Source: Aliiroseovarius halocynthiae (lineage in GTDB: Bacteria > Pseudomonadota > Alphaproteobacteria > Rhodobacterales > Rhodobacteraceae). Taken from it: DNA of 64,000 nt. Below are positions 17,769 through 26,676 of this stretch, piece after piece (the first letter of the stretch is position 1; each line of letters starts with the position of its first letter). The translations under genes and the position numbers were made by a program. The DNA lies in the NCBI RefSeq assembly GCF_007004645.1, contig NZ_ML660019.1, forward strand, positions 330,437-394,436. The letters are read 5' to 3'. Below the pieces are notes generated by a model. That model ran no database searches, was not told where the DNA came from, and saw only the letters and a program-made list of their open reading frames with translations.

Positions 17769-17933
17769 ATGGTCATAAAGATCGTCGTTTTGTTTCTGGT
17801 GTCGATGGGTGTGCTGGCCATGTTTGGCAAGTTGCGCTATCCCGGCCAGCAACGTATCGAAGCGATGAAATGCCCCCGTTGCGGGCGCTATAAGCTGGGG
17901 AAAACCCCATGCGACTGCAAGGGAAAGGGCTGA
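17769..17933 (+). CDS. 54-residue membrane-anchored protein with Cys motif
   Basis: ATG directly follows the S49 peptidase stop, and the frame runs 54 codons to TGA. Residues 3-20 form one membrane helix (IKIVVLFLVSMGVLAMFG). The tail carries a zinc-ribbon-like set of four cysteines, CPRC and CDC, in MKCPRCGRYKLGKTPCDCKG. Codon use matches the neighbours. It ends 3 bases before the exchanger start, so it is embedded in an operon of closely spaced genes. Small proteins of this design recur in this operon context in related genera as I recall; no function is assigned. Confidence 0.75.
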   Translation: MVIKIVVLFLVSMGVLAMFGKLRYPGQQRIEAMKCPRCGRYKLGKTPCDCKGKG

Positions 17934-17936
17934 GCC

Positions 17937-18905
17937 TTGGATCTGATTTTTGCCTCATTAGGTCTGATTATTCTTTTACTCGCAGGCGACAGTCTGGTGC
18001 GCGGTGCAGTGAACTTGTCGCTTCGTCTTGGTGTGCCGGCAATGATCGTATCCCTGACCATTGTGGCGTTTGGAACGTCAGCGCCTGAACTTCTGATTTC
18101 GATCGGGGCGATTCTTGAAGATGTTCCGGGGCTGGCTATGGGGAACGTGGTCGGATCAAACACGGCCAACATTCTTCTGGTGCTTGGGGTGCCTGCGCTG
18201 ATGGCAGGTCTGTCGACCAAGACATGTGATAGCCGGAAAAGTTATTTTCAGATGATCGCCGCCACGGCTCTTTTCATTGTTCTGGCTTTGGGTGGTGAGA
18301 TTGCATGGCCGCAGGGGCTGGTCCTTTTGGCTGCGCTCGCGCTGATCCTTGGTTCGGCGTTCAAAGAGGCGATGCGCCATCGCTGTGCGATTAAGGCGGG
18401 GCTGGAGGAAGAATGTGATGACGACGAGGATGTCGAAGGCGCGGACCCCGACATGCCCTGGTGGAAAGTCATCATGTTCCTGTTGCTGGGACTGATTGGT
18501 TTACCCTTGGGTGCAGAGCTTCTTGTCGACGCGTCCGAAAACATTGCCCGCCATTTCGGTGTGTCAGAAACCGTAATTGGCCTGACACTGGTTGCTCTTG
18601 GTACGTCTTTGCCCGAACTGGCCACGACAGTGATGGCCGCGCTGCGTAAGCAAGCAGATGTGGCCTTGGGGAACGTGATCGGATCGAATATGTTCAACCT
18701 TTTGGCCATCATCGGCATAGCATCGCTGGTTGGTCCTATTCCAGTCGAGCCAGGAATCTTGCAATTCGACTTGTGGGTCATGCTGGGTGCTTCGTTGCTG
18801 CTGGTCCCGTTTGTCTTCTTCAAGTGGCATATGGGCCGTGTTTGGGGCATTCTGCTGACCGGGCTTTATATGGCATATGTACTGATGGTTTTGGGGCACG
18901 CATGA
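17937..18905 (+). CDS. CaCA-family Na+/Ca2+ antiporter (YrbG-like)
   Basis: A 322-residue membrane exchanger with the two inverted alpha-repeats diagnostic of the family, GTSAPELL (46-53) and GTSLPELA (222-229), each containing an ion-coordinating acidic residue. About ten helices are visible, with an acidic cytoplasmic loop (ECDDDEDVEGADPD, near 160-173) in the middle. Translation appears to start at TTG 17937, preceded by GGGAAAGGG. The stop overlaps the reductase ATG by 4 bases. Confidence 0.88.
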   Translation: MDLIFASLGLIILLLAGDSLVRGAVNLSLRLGVPAMIVSLTIVAFGTSAPELLISIGAILEDVPGLAMGNVVGSNTANILLVLGVPALMAGLSTKTCDSRKSYFQMIAATALFIVLALGGEIAWPQGLVLLAALALILGSAFKEAMRHRCAIKAGLEEECDDDEDVEGADPDMPWWKVIMFLLLGLIGLPLGAELLVDASENIARHFGVSETVIGLTLVALGTSLPELATTVMAALRKQADVALGNVIGSNMFNLLAIIGIASLVGPIPVEPGILQFDLWVMLGASLLLVPFVFFKWHMGRVWGILLTGLYMAYVLMVLGHA

Positions 18906-19693
18906 CGCCGGTTAGACGCGCATTGGTGACGGGGGCAGGGGCGAGGCTTGGACGTGCGCTGGCCGTCGAACTTGCGCGTCATGGCTTTGATGTGGCGGCC
19001 CACTACAGCAGCTCGGCAGACGGTGCCGCGCAGACTGTGGCCGACGTCGAAGCACTGGGTCAGCGTGCCGTTGCCCTGCAAGCAGATTTCCTGAAGCTGG
19101 ACGAGGTTCAGGCGCTGGTGCCACGTGCAGCAGAGGCTTTGGATGGTCCGCTGTCGGTGTTGGTGAACAACGCCTCGATCTTCGAATATGACCGCATTGG
19201 CTCTGTGTCCGCTGGCAGTTGGGATCGCCATATGGCATCAAACTTGCGTGCGCCCCTGTTCCTGACACAGGAATTTGCCGCGCAGGCGCCGCAAGCCACG
19301 GTTGATGAGAATGGCGAACAGCTGTCTCAGGCGCTTGTAGTCAATATGCTGGACCAGCGGGTGCAGAAGCTGACGCCCGAGTTCATGACCTATAGCTTGG
19401 CAAAGCAGGGGCTGTGGACATTGACGCAAACTGCGGCGCAAGCGCTGGCTCCGCGGGTGCGGGTTAACGGGATCGCGCCGGGCTCGACATTGATCGGCGC
19501 ACGCCAGTCGCAAGACCACTTTGACGCGCAGCGTTCAGGATCGATCCTGAAGCGCGGGCCAAACCCGGAGGACATCACCGCGGCGATGTCCTATTTTCTG
19601 ATGGCACCGGCTGTGACGGGGCAGATGATTGCGGTGGACGGGGGGCAGCATCTTGGCTGGCAGACCCCAGATATCGTTGGAAATCCCAGCTAA
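18902..19693 (+). CDS. SDR family oxidoreductase, FolM/pteridine-reductase-like
   Basis: A 263-residue short-chain dehydrogenase. The cofactor loop TGAGARLG (10-17) is the arginine-containing NADPH variant seen in FolM and pteridine reductases, rather than the GxxxGxG form. NNAS is present, and the catalytic pair is Y164/K168 in YSLAK. C-terminal GQMIAVDGGQHL closes the fold. The ATG overlaps the exchanger stop. A role in dihydromonapterin or dihydrofolate reduction is plausible from the motif but not proven; no folate genes are nearby. Confidence 0.78.
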   Translation: MTPVRRALVTGAGARLGRALAVELARHGFDVAAHYSSSADGAAQTVADVEALGQRAVALQADFLKLDEVQALVPRAAEALDGPLSVLVNNASIFEYDRIGSVSAGSWDRHMASNLRAPLFLTQEFAAQAPQATVDENGEQLSQALVVNMLDQRVQKLTPEFMTYSLAKQGLWTLTQTAAQALAPRVRVNGIAPGSTLIGARQSQDHFDAQRSGSILKRGPNPEDITAAMSYFLMAPAVTGQMIAVDGGQHLGWQTPDIVGNPS

Positions 19694-20009
19694 CCCTACA
19701 CTTTTAACTGAGTATTCTAAGCTGCCGCCACGGAAGTTGTGCACCTGTGAAATAGTCCACGTCCAGAAACTGTGTTTTTTGCAATGATTTCACGTGTTTA
19801 CAGAAACGACATATTTCTTCCCTTAAAAATCAATGGCTTGCAATATCGCCTAATTTTTAGGCAGTTCGACGAAAGGGGCCGAAAACAACGGAAAATCCGT
19901 AATTCAGACAACATGTCCTCAGACTTATCCACAGTTTCTGTGGGAATGTTTTTTCTTGTCACCAGAGCGATAAGATTGCAGCGGGATACAGAATCAAGAA
20001 AGATGCCCC
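19694..20009. other. 316-base intergenic region with DnaA-box match in a hairpin
   Basis: AT-rich, no credible ORF. Three short inverted repeats are visible: CCTAA/TTAGG (19848-19860), ACGGA-AAA-TCCGT, and CCACAG-TTT-CTGTGG (19929-19943). The last overlaps a perfect TTATCCACA DnaA-box sequence at 19925-19933. It probably holds the uvrC promoter; no clear -35/-10 pair was chosen. Confidence 0.5.
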
Positions 20010-21893
20010 ATGACGCGCGAGAAGCAGGACACATCACAGGTTGAGGCGCCGGTTCAAACCGGCCACGAGGTGATCCAGTCCTATCTGAAAACCCTTGATA
20101 ATTCGCCCGGCGTGTACCGGATGCTCGATACAAAGGGGCGTGTTCTCTATGTTGGGAAAGCACGCAGTCTGAAGAAGCGCGTGTCGAATTATGCCAAGCC
20201 GACGGGGCATAGCGCGCGGATTGCGCGGATGATCAGCCAGACCGCATCCATGATGTTTCTGACTACCCGAACAGAAACCGAAGCGCTGCTGCTTGAACAG
20301 AACCTGATCAAACAATTGAAGCCGCATTTCAATGTGCTGCTGCGCGACGACAAGAGCTTTCCGAACATTCTGCTGACTGGACATGAGTTCCCGCAAATCA
20401 AAAAGCATCGCGGTGCGCGCAAGGAAAATGGCCAATATTTCGGGCCGTTTGCCAGTGCGGATGCCGTAAACCGGACCTTGAACCAGTTGCAGAAGGTGTT
20501 CTTGCTGCGCAATTGCACCGATGCCACTTTCGATGCCCGCACGCGCCCATGCTTGCAGTATCAAATCAAACGCTGTGCTGGTCCGTGCGTGGGGAAAATC
20601 GACGCCGAGGGCTATGGCGCGTTGGTTCGGGATGCTGGGGATTTTCTGTCTGGACGCACGACAAAGATGCAAGAGAGTTTGGCCGCGGATATGCAGGCCG
20701 CCTCGGAGGCGATGGAGTTCGAGAAAGCTGCCGTCCTGCGCGACCGGATCCGCGCCCTAACGCAGGTTCAGCAAAGCCAAGGCATCAACCCGCAAGGGGT
20801 GGCCGAGGCGGATGTAATTGCGCTTCATATGGAAGGCGGGCAGGCCTGTGTGCAGGTCTTCTTCATCCGTGCCAATCAAAACTGGGGCAACCGGGATTTC
20901 TATCCGCGCACCGGGGCAGGTGCAGGGCCGGGCGAGGCGCTGCAGGCCTTCGTCGGGCAGTTCTATGACCAGAAAGAGCCTCCGCGCTTGATCCTGCTGT
21001 CGGACCCATTGGATGAGCAGGACCTGATGGCAGAAGCGCTGACTGAAAAGCTGGGCCGCAAGGTGGAAATTTCCGTCCCGCAGCGCGGTGAAAAATCCGA
21101 ACTGATTGCCAATGCCCAACGCAACGCCCGCGAAAGTCTGGCCCGCAAGATGGCCGAGACCGCGACGCAAGCGAAACTTCTGGATGGCATGTCCAAGGCG
21201 TTTGGTCTGGATGGTCCGCCCCACCGGGTCGAGGTCTATGACAACTCGCATATCCAAGGTGCACATGCGGTTGGTGCGATGATCGTCGCCGGTCCCGAAG
21301 GCTATATGAAAAGCCAGTACCGCAAGTTTAACATCAAGGGTGATGACCTGACGCCGGGTGATGACTTTGGCATGATGAAAGAGGTCCTGACCCGCCGCTT
21401 CAAACGTCTGCTGAAGGAAGACCCAGATCGTGAGGGCGATGGGTGGCCGGGATTGCTTTTGATCGACGGCGGGGCAGGGCAGGTCAGCGCGGTGTATGAA
21501 ATCATGGAGGAGTTGGGCGTCACTGACATCCCCATGATTGGTGTAGCCAAGGGTGTGGACCGCGATCACGGCAAAGAAGAATTCCACCGTCGTGGCCAGC
21601 GCCCCTTTGCTTTGCAGCGCAATGACCCTGTGCTCTATTTCGTCCAACGTTTGCGCGACGAGGCACATCGTTTTGCCATCGGCACCCATCGCGCCAAGCG
21701 GGCCAAGGCGCAGGGCGCGACCCCGCTGGACGAGGTGCCGGGCGTCGGCGCCACCCGCAAACGGGCCCTGTTGCAGCATTTCGGATCAGCCAAAGCGGTC
21801 AGTCGCGCCGGGCTTGAGGATTTGAAGGCCGTGGACGGCATTTCAGAAACTCTTGCAGAAACCATCTATGGCTTCTTCCATGACCGGGCCTGA
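20010..21893 (+). CDS. uvrC: excinuclease ABC subunit C
   Basis: A 627-residue nucleotide excision repair nuclease that incises on both sides of the lesion with UvrB. It has an N-terminal GIY-YIG domain (SPGVYRMLD through VLYVGKA, about 32-55), a central UVR helix ([18 protein letters not shown]), the RNase H-like C-terminal endonuclease ([19 protein letters not shown]), and a tandem helix-hairpin-helix ([15 protein letters not shown]) at the end. Length is typical. pgsA follows after 18 bases. Confidence 0.96.
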   Translation: MTREKQDTSQVEAPVQTGHEVIQSYLKTLDNSPGVYRMLDTKGRVLYVGKARSLKKRVSNYAKPTGHSARIARMISQTASMMFLTTRTETEALLLEQNLIKQLKPHFNVLLRDDKSFPNILLTGHEFPQIKKHRGARKENGQYFGPFASADAVNRTLNQLQKVFLLRNCTDATFDARTRPCLQYQIKRCAGPCVGKIDAEGYGALVRDAGDFLSGRTTKMQESLAADMQAASEAMEFEKAAVLRDRIRALTQVQQSQGINPQGVAEADVIALHMEGGQACVQVFFIRANQNWGNRDFYPRTGAGAGPGEALQAFVGQFYDQKEPPRLILLSDPLDEQDLMAEALTEKLGRKVEISVPQRGEKSELIANAQRNARESLARKMAETATQAKLLDGMSKAFGLDGPPHRVEVYDNSHIQGAHAVGAMIVAGPEGYMKSQYRKFNIKGDDLTPGDDFGMMKEVLTRRFKRLLKEDPDREGDGWPGLLLIDGGAGQVSAVYEIMEELGVTDIPMIGVAKGVDRDHGKEEFHRRGQRPFALQRNDPVLYFVQRLRDEAHRFAIGTHRAKRAKAQGATPLDEVPGVGATRKRALLQHFGSAKAVSRAGLEDLKAVDGISETLAETIYGFFHDRA

Positions 21894-21911
21894 CACGGTA
21901 TTGAAAAGCTT

Positions 21912-22586
21912 ATGAAATGGAACTTGCCCAATATCCTGACCCTGTCGCGGTTGATTGCAGCCCCGGCTGTGGCGATCATGTTTCTGTATTTTGCACGTCC
22001 GTTGGCGGATTGGCTGGCGCTGATCTTGTTTCTAACGGCAGCGGCGACGGATTGGCTGGATGGCTATCTGGCGCGAAAGTGGAAGCAAGAAAGCAAACTG
22101 GGCGCGATGCTGGACCCCATTGCCGATAAGGCGATGGTGGCCATCGCGCTGATGGTGATCGTCGGCTATTCGGACGTCTATTGGACGCCGTGGCTGGTGC
22201 TGCCTGCCACCGTGATCCTGTTTCGTGAGGTCTTTGTTTCAGGTCTGCGCGAGTTTTTGGGCGACACCGCGGGCACTTTGAAAGTGACGAAGCTGGCCAA
22301 GTGGAAGACGACTGCGCAGATGGTGGCCATCGCGGTTTTGTTCTCGCGCGGGATATTCGAGCACCATTTCGGCATGGGATCCTTCGGCATGGATGACGCG
22401 ATGGTCGGGCAGATCTTGGCGGGCGAGGTTGAGGACGTGAACGGATTGCGCGGCTATTTCCATGCGACGATCTGGTCTGGCCGCGTTGGGCTGTGGCTGT
22501 TGTGGATTGCAGGGTTGCTGACATTGATCACGGGCTGGGATTACTTCCGCAAGGCGCTGCCGCATCTGAAAGAGGATGACGCATGA
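21912..22586 (+). CDS. pgsA: CDP-diacylglycerol-glycerol-3-phosphate 3-phosphatidyltransferase
   Basis: A 224-residue membrane enzyme making phosphatidylglycerophosphate, the first step to phosphatidylglycerol. The CDP-alcohol transferase motif is intact: DWLDGYLARKWKQESKLGAM followed by LDPIADK. Multiple hydrophobic helices are visible. An in-frame stretch (about 153-195) is longer than in short PgsA proteins. The last four bases overlap moaD, matching the uvrC-pgsA-moaD-moaE order I recall from related genomes. Confidence 0.93.
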   Translation: MKWNLPNILTLSRLIAAPAVAIMFLYFARPLADWLALILFLTAAATDWLDGYLARKWKQESKLGAMLDPIADKAMVAIALMVIVGYSDVYWTPWLVLPATVILFREVFVSGLREFLGDTAGTLKVTKLAKWKTTAQMVAIAVLFSRGIFEHHFGMGSFGMDDAMVGQILAGEVEDVNGLRGYFHATIWSGRVGLWLLWIAGLLTLITGWDYFRKALPHLKEDDA

Positions 22587-22831
22587 TCGACGTGATGTAT
22601 TTCGCTTGGGTCCGTGAACGGATCGGTGAACCGCGCGAACAGGTCGACACCTCGGCGTCTACGGTCGCTGAACTGGTTGATGAGCTGCGCGCCCGCGAAC
22701 CGCGTTATGCTGCGGCGTTCGAAGACCTGTCGGCATTGCGTGTCGCGTTGGATCAAGAACTGTCGGATTTCGATGCATCGCTTGAGGGCGTGCGCGAGGT
22801 GGCGTTCTTTCCGCCGATGACGGGCGGGTAA
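22583..22831 (+). CDS. moaD: molybdopterin synthase sulfur carrier subunit
   Basis: An 82-residue ubiquitin-fold protein ending in TGG; the terminal Gly-Gly is thiocarboxylated and gives sulfur to precursor Z in the synthase. YFAWVRERIG at the N-terminus is typical of MoaD. It overlaps pgsA by 4 bases and is followed one base later by moaE, the catalytic partner. Confidence 0.94.
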   Translation: MIDVMYFAWVRERIGEPREQVDTSASTVAELVDELRAREPRYAAAFEDLSALRVALDQELSDFDASLEGVREVAFFPPMTGG

Positions 22832-22832
22832 G

Positions 22833-23282
22833 ATGGCCGTTCGTGTTCAGACCGAAGCGTTTGATCAAGGGGCAGAGCTTTCCGGTTTTGCCCAAGGGCG
22901 CAGCGATCTGGGCGCAGTCGTCAGCTTTACTGGCGTGGTACGCGATGAGGCTGGCACGCTCGACCGGATGGAGATCGAGCACTATCCCGGCATGACGGAA
23001 AAGGCGATTGCAGCGATCGTGGACGAGGCCACGCGCCGTTGGTCACTTGCCGATTGTCTGGTGATTCATCGCCACGGACCGCTACGGCCCGGCGATCAGA
23101 TCATGATGGTTGCCACCGCCTCGGCGCATCGGGTTGCGGCGTTTGAGGCGGCGGAGTTCTTGATGGACTATTTGAAGTCCCGCGCACCATTCTGGAAGAA
23201 AGAATTCACCAAATACGGCGATACTGATTGGGTCGATGCCAAGGTGAATGATGAGGACGCGTTGAAGCGTTGGGAAGAGTGA
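22833..23282 (+). CDS. moaE: molybdopterin synthase catalytic subunit
   Basis: A 149-residue MoaE, which with MoaD converts cyclic pyranopterin monophosphate to molybdopterin. Conserved features are GAVVSFTGVVRDE, the LEHYPGM-type segment (IEHYPGMTEKA), VIHRHGPL, and the active-site lysine region APFWKKE near 125. The gene ends the operon; pcs lies convergent 97 bases further. Confidence 0.95.
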   Translation: MAVRVQTEAFDQGAELSGFAQGRSDLGAVVSFTGVVRDEAGTLDRMEIEHYPGMTEKAIAAIVDEATRRWSLADCLVIHRHGPLRPGDQIMMVATASAHRVAAFEAAEFLMDYLKSRAPFWKKEFTKYGDTDWVDAKVNDEDALKRWEE

Positions 23283-23379
23283 AGCTTGTTTCAGTCCCGG
23301 CAGGGTTTTGCGTCTGCAATGCCCGAGACGATTAAAGAGTGAAAACCGTTCCGCGTCTGACAGGACGTTTCCCGGCCGT

Positions 23380-24072
23380 CTAGGCTTTTTCTGGAACAAT
23401 CTGCTGCGCGATCCCTGCACCCAACAGATAGATCGAGGTTACAACAAGCCCCCAATGCGCCCAGCTTTCCGGGTGGAAATCAACCCATGCCGCCCACCCT
23501 GCAAACCCTGTCCATGCCAAGGCAATCGGCAGGCTGATCACGCGCCAGCGTTCGGTGCGTACGGGGTGGATGAACTTCAATGGCAAGAACATCGCAACGG
23601 CGATGGCCGCAACCAGTGCAGTCATGATCCAGAAATTCGGTTCGGTCGCGAAAAGCACCAGAATGACCATGTTCCAGCATCCGGGGAAGCCAGAAAAGCT
23701 GTTGTCCTTGGTCTTCATCCGCGTGTCGGCGAAGTAGACGACGCTGGTAAAGGTGATCACGATGATCGCAAACCAACCGGTCCAGCCGGGCATCAGACCC
23801 GATTTGAACAGCGCATAGGCCGGGATGAACACATAGGTCAGATAGTCGATGATCAGATCCATCAACACGCCGTCATATTGCGGTGCGTTGACCTTGACCT
23901 GATACCGGCGTGCCAGCGGCCCGTCGATCCCGTCGACGATGAAGGCCACCACCAACCAAAGGAACATTAACCCCCATTTTTCGTCCACCGCAGCCAGCAT
24001 GGCAAGCATGGCAAATACGGCACCAGTTGCGGTCAATAAATGGACGAGCAGGGCTTTTGTCGAAATATTCAT
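23380..24072 (-). CDS. pcs: phosphatidylcholine synthase
   Basis: A 230-residue integral membrane CDP-alcohol transferase that condenses choline with CDP-diacylglycerol. This Pcs route is known in alphaproteobacteria. The modified motif VDGIDGPLARRYQV, then APQYDGVLMDLIIDY, is characteristic of Pcs rather than PgsA or PssA. About eight helices are visible. ATG 24072 is preferred; the frame runs open upstream through the xerC end with no support. It lies 65 bases after xerC on the same strand. Confidence 0.92.
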   Translation of the reverse strand: MNISTKALLVHLLTATGAVFAMLAMLAAVDEKWGLMFLWLVVAFIVDGIDGPLARRYQVKVNAPQYDGVLMDLIIDYLTYVFIPAYALFKSGLMPGWTGWFAIIVITFTSVVYFADTRMKTKDNSFSGFPGCWNMVILVLFATEPNFWIMTALVAAIAVAMFLPLKFIHPVRTERWRVISLPIALAWTGFAGWAAWVDFHPESWAHWGLVVTSIYLLGAGIAQQIVPEKA

Positions 24073-24137
24073 CCGCGCTTTGTGCAGGAAAATCGCTTTG
24101 GTGGAAAGCGAAAAGCTTTGGTGTGGCTGTTGGGGTG

Positions 24138-25085
24138 TCAGGCGCGGGGGTGTGCTGCGTTGTACACATCGACCAGCTTCGACGTATCCAGCGCCGTATA
24201 GCCCTGCGTCGTCGACAGGCTGGCATGGCCCAGAAGCTCTTGGATGGCACGCAGGTCCCCGCCTGATGCCAGAAGATGGGTGGCGAAGCTGTGGCGAAGG
24301 GCATGGGGCGTGGCGGTGGCGGGCAGGCCCAACTGCGATCGAACCTGCTGCATCATCTTTTGCACCTGACGCGGGTTCAGTGCCCCGCCGCGCACTCCGC
24401 GAAACAACGGTGCGTCCGGTGTTTCTGGGTGCGGGCAAATCGCACGATAGGCCTCGATCGCGTCGCGGGCAGCGGGCAGAACCGGGACCAACCGTTCCTT
24501 GTTGCCCTTGCCGCGAATGCGCAAAACCTCTTTCAGGGGGGCATCAGCGGCGGTAAGGGCAAGTGCTTCAGAAATACGAAGCCCGCAGCCATACAAAAGC
24601 GTCACCACGGCCATGTCGCGTGCGCCAACCCAATCGTGCTGCGACTGCAAGGGCGCCGTGTCGCGCACGGCTTGGGCCGCGTCGGGTGATAAAGGGCGCG
24701 GAAGTTTCTTGGCAAATTTAGGGCTGCGTGTTGACAGAACGGCGGTCGCGTCAAACTCATCCTGTTCGCTTAGCCAGCCGTAGAAACTTTTCACCGCCGA
24801 CAAGGCTCGTGCCAAGCTGCGCGAGCTGATCCCGCGCCCACGTTCCGAGGCCATCCACGCCCGCATGTCGCTGATCGTGACGCCGGCCAATGCCCCACGC
24901 CCCGCTTCGCCGCCCAGATGGAAAGCCATGAAGGCCAGAAAGCCGCCAATGTCAGCCTGATAGGCCTTGATCGTGTTTTCCGACGCGGCATCCAAGGCGC
25001 GTTTATGATCCAGAAAAAGGTCCAACGCATCACGCGTGCCGGGCGGGATCTGAAGGCTGCCTTTGGTATGTTGCGCGGCGCTCAT
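24138..25085 (-). CDS. xerC: tyrosine recombinase XerC
   Basis: A 315-residue site-specific recombinase that, with XerD, resolves chromosome dimers at dif. The catalytic set is complete: R170 (GLRISE), a lysine in GKGNKE (193-196), H261 and R264 (HALRHSFATH), H287 (LLGHASL) and nucleophile Y296 (TQGYTALD). The N-terminal SAM-like DNA-binding domain covers 20-110. XerC rather than XerD is favoured because the upstream overlapping gene encodes DUF484, the same pair found with dapF in Escherichia coli. Confidence 0.92.
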   Translation of the reverse strand: MSAAQHTKGSLQIPPGTRDALDLFLDHKRALDAASENTIKAYQADIGGFLAFMAFHLGGEAGRGALAGVTISDMRAWMASERGRGISSRSLARALSAVKSFYGWLSEQDEFDATAVLSTRSPKFAKKLPRPLSPDAAQAVRDTAPLQSQHDWVGARDMAVVTLLYGCGLRISEALALTAADAPLKEVLRIRGKGNKERLVPVLPAARDAIEAYRAICPHPETPDAPLFRGVRGGALNPRQVQKMMQQVRSQLGLPATATPHALRHSFATHLLASGGDLRAIQELLGHASLSTTQGYTALDTSKLVDVYNAAHPRA

Positions 25086-25789
25086 GACAGCCAGCGGCGC
25101 ATCGCGCGTTCGAAAACGCCCCCGAAGAATTCCAGAAGGTCAGTGCCCTGTCCGGGGCGGAACTGAGCTAGATCTTCGGTCCCCATGACCAGCATCCCAG
25201 GCAGGCGACCTTCGCCTAGATCCAGAACAATGCAGGCCTCGGACCGAATCCAGAAACCGCAATCTCCGTAGATGTCCGGGTCACGTTCTTGCACCTGCCG
25301 CAAGAACACCGTGCGCCGGTCCGGTCCGGCGGGTTGCCCAAGATAGTCGTCAATGAAACCCGCAGGCGTTGTGGACAGCACAGCACCCAGTCGGTTCAGC
25401 GCAGCATCTGTTTCATCCTGCATGGTTTCAAGCACCAAACGCAGGCAGTCGATCTTCAGGATGTCGGCAACTTCGCCGTCCAAATCTTGCATGAACGCCG
25501 CGAAATCGGCGGGGTCCAGCATTCGCAGAACTGCGCGGTGAATCATCGCTGCCCCCGAGACATTCTCGTACGCGGCAGCCAGAACCGAGCGGTGTGTGTC
25601 TTCCAGCTGATCCAGTCGCTCGCTTAGACGGTCCATCGCTGCGCCACGCAGATCGACCACATTCGTGCCCATCTGGCGTTCATGCGCAGTGACCAAGGCA
25701 TTCATAATGTCCTGATCATTCAGAATTATTTTTGGATGCGCGATGAGATGTGCGCGCAGGTCGTCGTCCAGTGCCGGGGAGCTGCTCAT
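25082..25789 (-). CDS. DUF484 family protein (GAF-like)
   Basis: A 235-residue protein. HPKIILNDQDIMNAL near the start and the later LDLGEGRLPGMLVMGTED segment are typical of DUF484, a GAF-like domain of unknown function. It starts at ATG 25789; the frame is open further upstream but the hallmark N-terminus begins here. The stop overlaps the xerC ATG by 4 bases. The link to xerC is conserved across proteobacteria, which suggests a role tied to chromosome dimer resolution or its regulation. Confidence 0.88.
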   Translation of the reverse strand: MSSSPALDDDLRAHLIAHPKIILNDQDIMNALVTAHERQMGTNVVDLRGAAMDRLSERLDQLEDTHRSVLAAAYENVSGAAMIHRAVLRMLDPADFAAFMQDLDGEVADILKIDCLRLVLETMQDETDAALNRLGAVLSTTPAGFIDDYLGQPAGPDRRTVFLRQVQERDPDIYGDCGFWIRSEACIVLDLGEGRLPGMLVMGTEDLAQFRPGQGTDLLEFFGGVFERAMRRWLS

Positions 25790-25871
25790 ATCTGCCTCGG
25801 ATTTTTGCCGTTTTTTTGATGTTATACCAGCACACGCGCAGATAGGCAAAATTCAGGGTTGGAGTGGACAT

Positions 25872-25896
25872 AGAAAAGGGGGCCGTGGCCCCCTCG
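25872..25896 (-). terminator. intrinsic terminator downstream of the transaldolase-like gene
   Basis: GGGGGCC (25878-25884) and GGCCCCC (25887-25893) form a perfect stem. Read on the minus strand it is followed by TTTTCTAT. It lies 26 bases after the stop of the gene at 25922 and separates it from DUF484-xerC-pcs. Confidence 0.8.
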
Positions 25897-25921
25897 TCAC
25901 ATGCCTGTGTGCAAGAACCGT

Positions 25922-26575
25922 TTACAGGATCTTGATATCCGCGGCTTTGATGTCGGCCAAGAAGGCGTCCAGACCATTGTCGGTCAGAACGTGCTTCGCC
26001 ATTGCCTGAATGACCGAGGGCGGTGCCGTGGCAACGTCCGCACCAACCAGAGCGGCGTCTTTCATGTGGTTCACATTGCGGATCGAGGCGGCCAGGATCT
26101 GCGTGTCGAACATATAGTTGTCATAGATGGTGCGGATGTCTTCGATCAGCTCCATCCCATCCAGATTGATGTCGTCCAGACGGCCGATGAAAGGCGAAAT
26201 GAAAGTCGCGCCCGCTTTGGCTGCCAGCAGCGCTTGGTTGGCCGAGAAGCACAAGGTGACGTTGACCATGGTGCCTTCATCCGACAGAGTTTTACAGGCT
26301 TTCAACCCGTCCCATGTCAGCGGGACTTTCACGGCGATGTTGTCGGCAATCTTGGCCAGCTTGCGGCCTTCAGCGATCATGGTGTCTGCGTCGATGGCGG
26401 TGACTTCTGCCGAAACTGGGCCGTCCACGATGTCACAGATCTCTTTCGTGACGTCGATGATGTCGCGGCCCGATTTCTTGATGATCGAGGGGTTGGTGGT
26501 CACACCGTCCACCATGCCAAGGTCGTTCAGTTCCTTGATGGCGTCGATGTCGGCGGTATCTGCAAAGAATTTCAT
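25922..26575 (-). CDS. transaldolase / fructose-6-phosphate aldolase family
   Basis: A 217-residue small aldolase of the TalC/Fsa type. It forms a Schiff base through K83 in [10 protein letters not shown], corresponding to K85 of Fsa[11 protein letters not shown] (25-34) binds substrate phosphate. Annotated homologues of this length act as transaldolases in bacteria lacking long transaldolases, or as fructose-6-phosphate aldolases; the sequence does not separate these. ATG 26575 is the only sensible start. It is a single-gene unit with its own terminator, divergent from priA. Confidence 0.93.
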   Translation of the reverse strand: MKFFADTADIDAIKELNDLGMVDGVTTNPSIIKKSGRDIIDVTKEICDIVDGPVSAEVTAIDADTMIAEGRKLAKIADNIAVKVPLTWDGLKACKTLSDEGTMVNVTLCFSANQALLAAKAGATFISPFIGRLDDINLDGMELIEDIRTIYDNYMFDTQILAASIRNVNHMKDAALVGADVATAPPSVIQAMAKHVLTDNGLDAFLADIKAADIKIL

Positions 26576-26676
26576 GTGCGCGTATCCTGCGGAAGTTTGC
26601 GTTTGGCCTCTCATACCCCATGGGCGCGCGGGCAGAAAGCCCCTATGATATCTCCGATAACGGGGAATCTGGCTAT

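Noticed and set aside
19925-19933. Replication origin
   Set aside because: Only one DnaA box and no dnaA, gidA or parAB genes nearby.
20757-21779. 340-codon minus-strand ORF inside uvrC
   Set aside because: Antisense shadow of uvrC.
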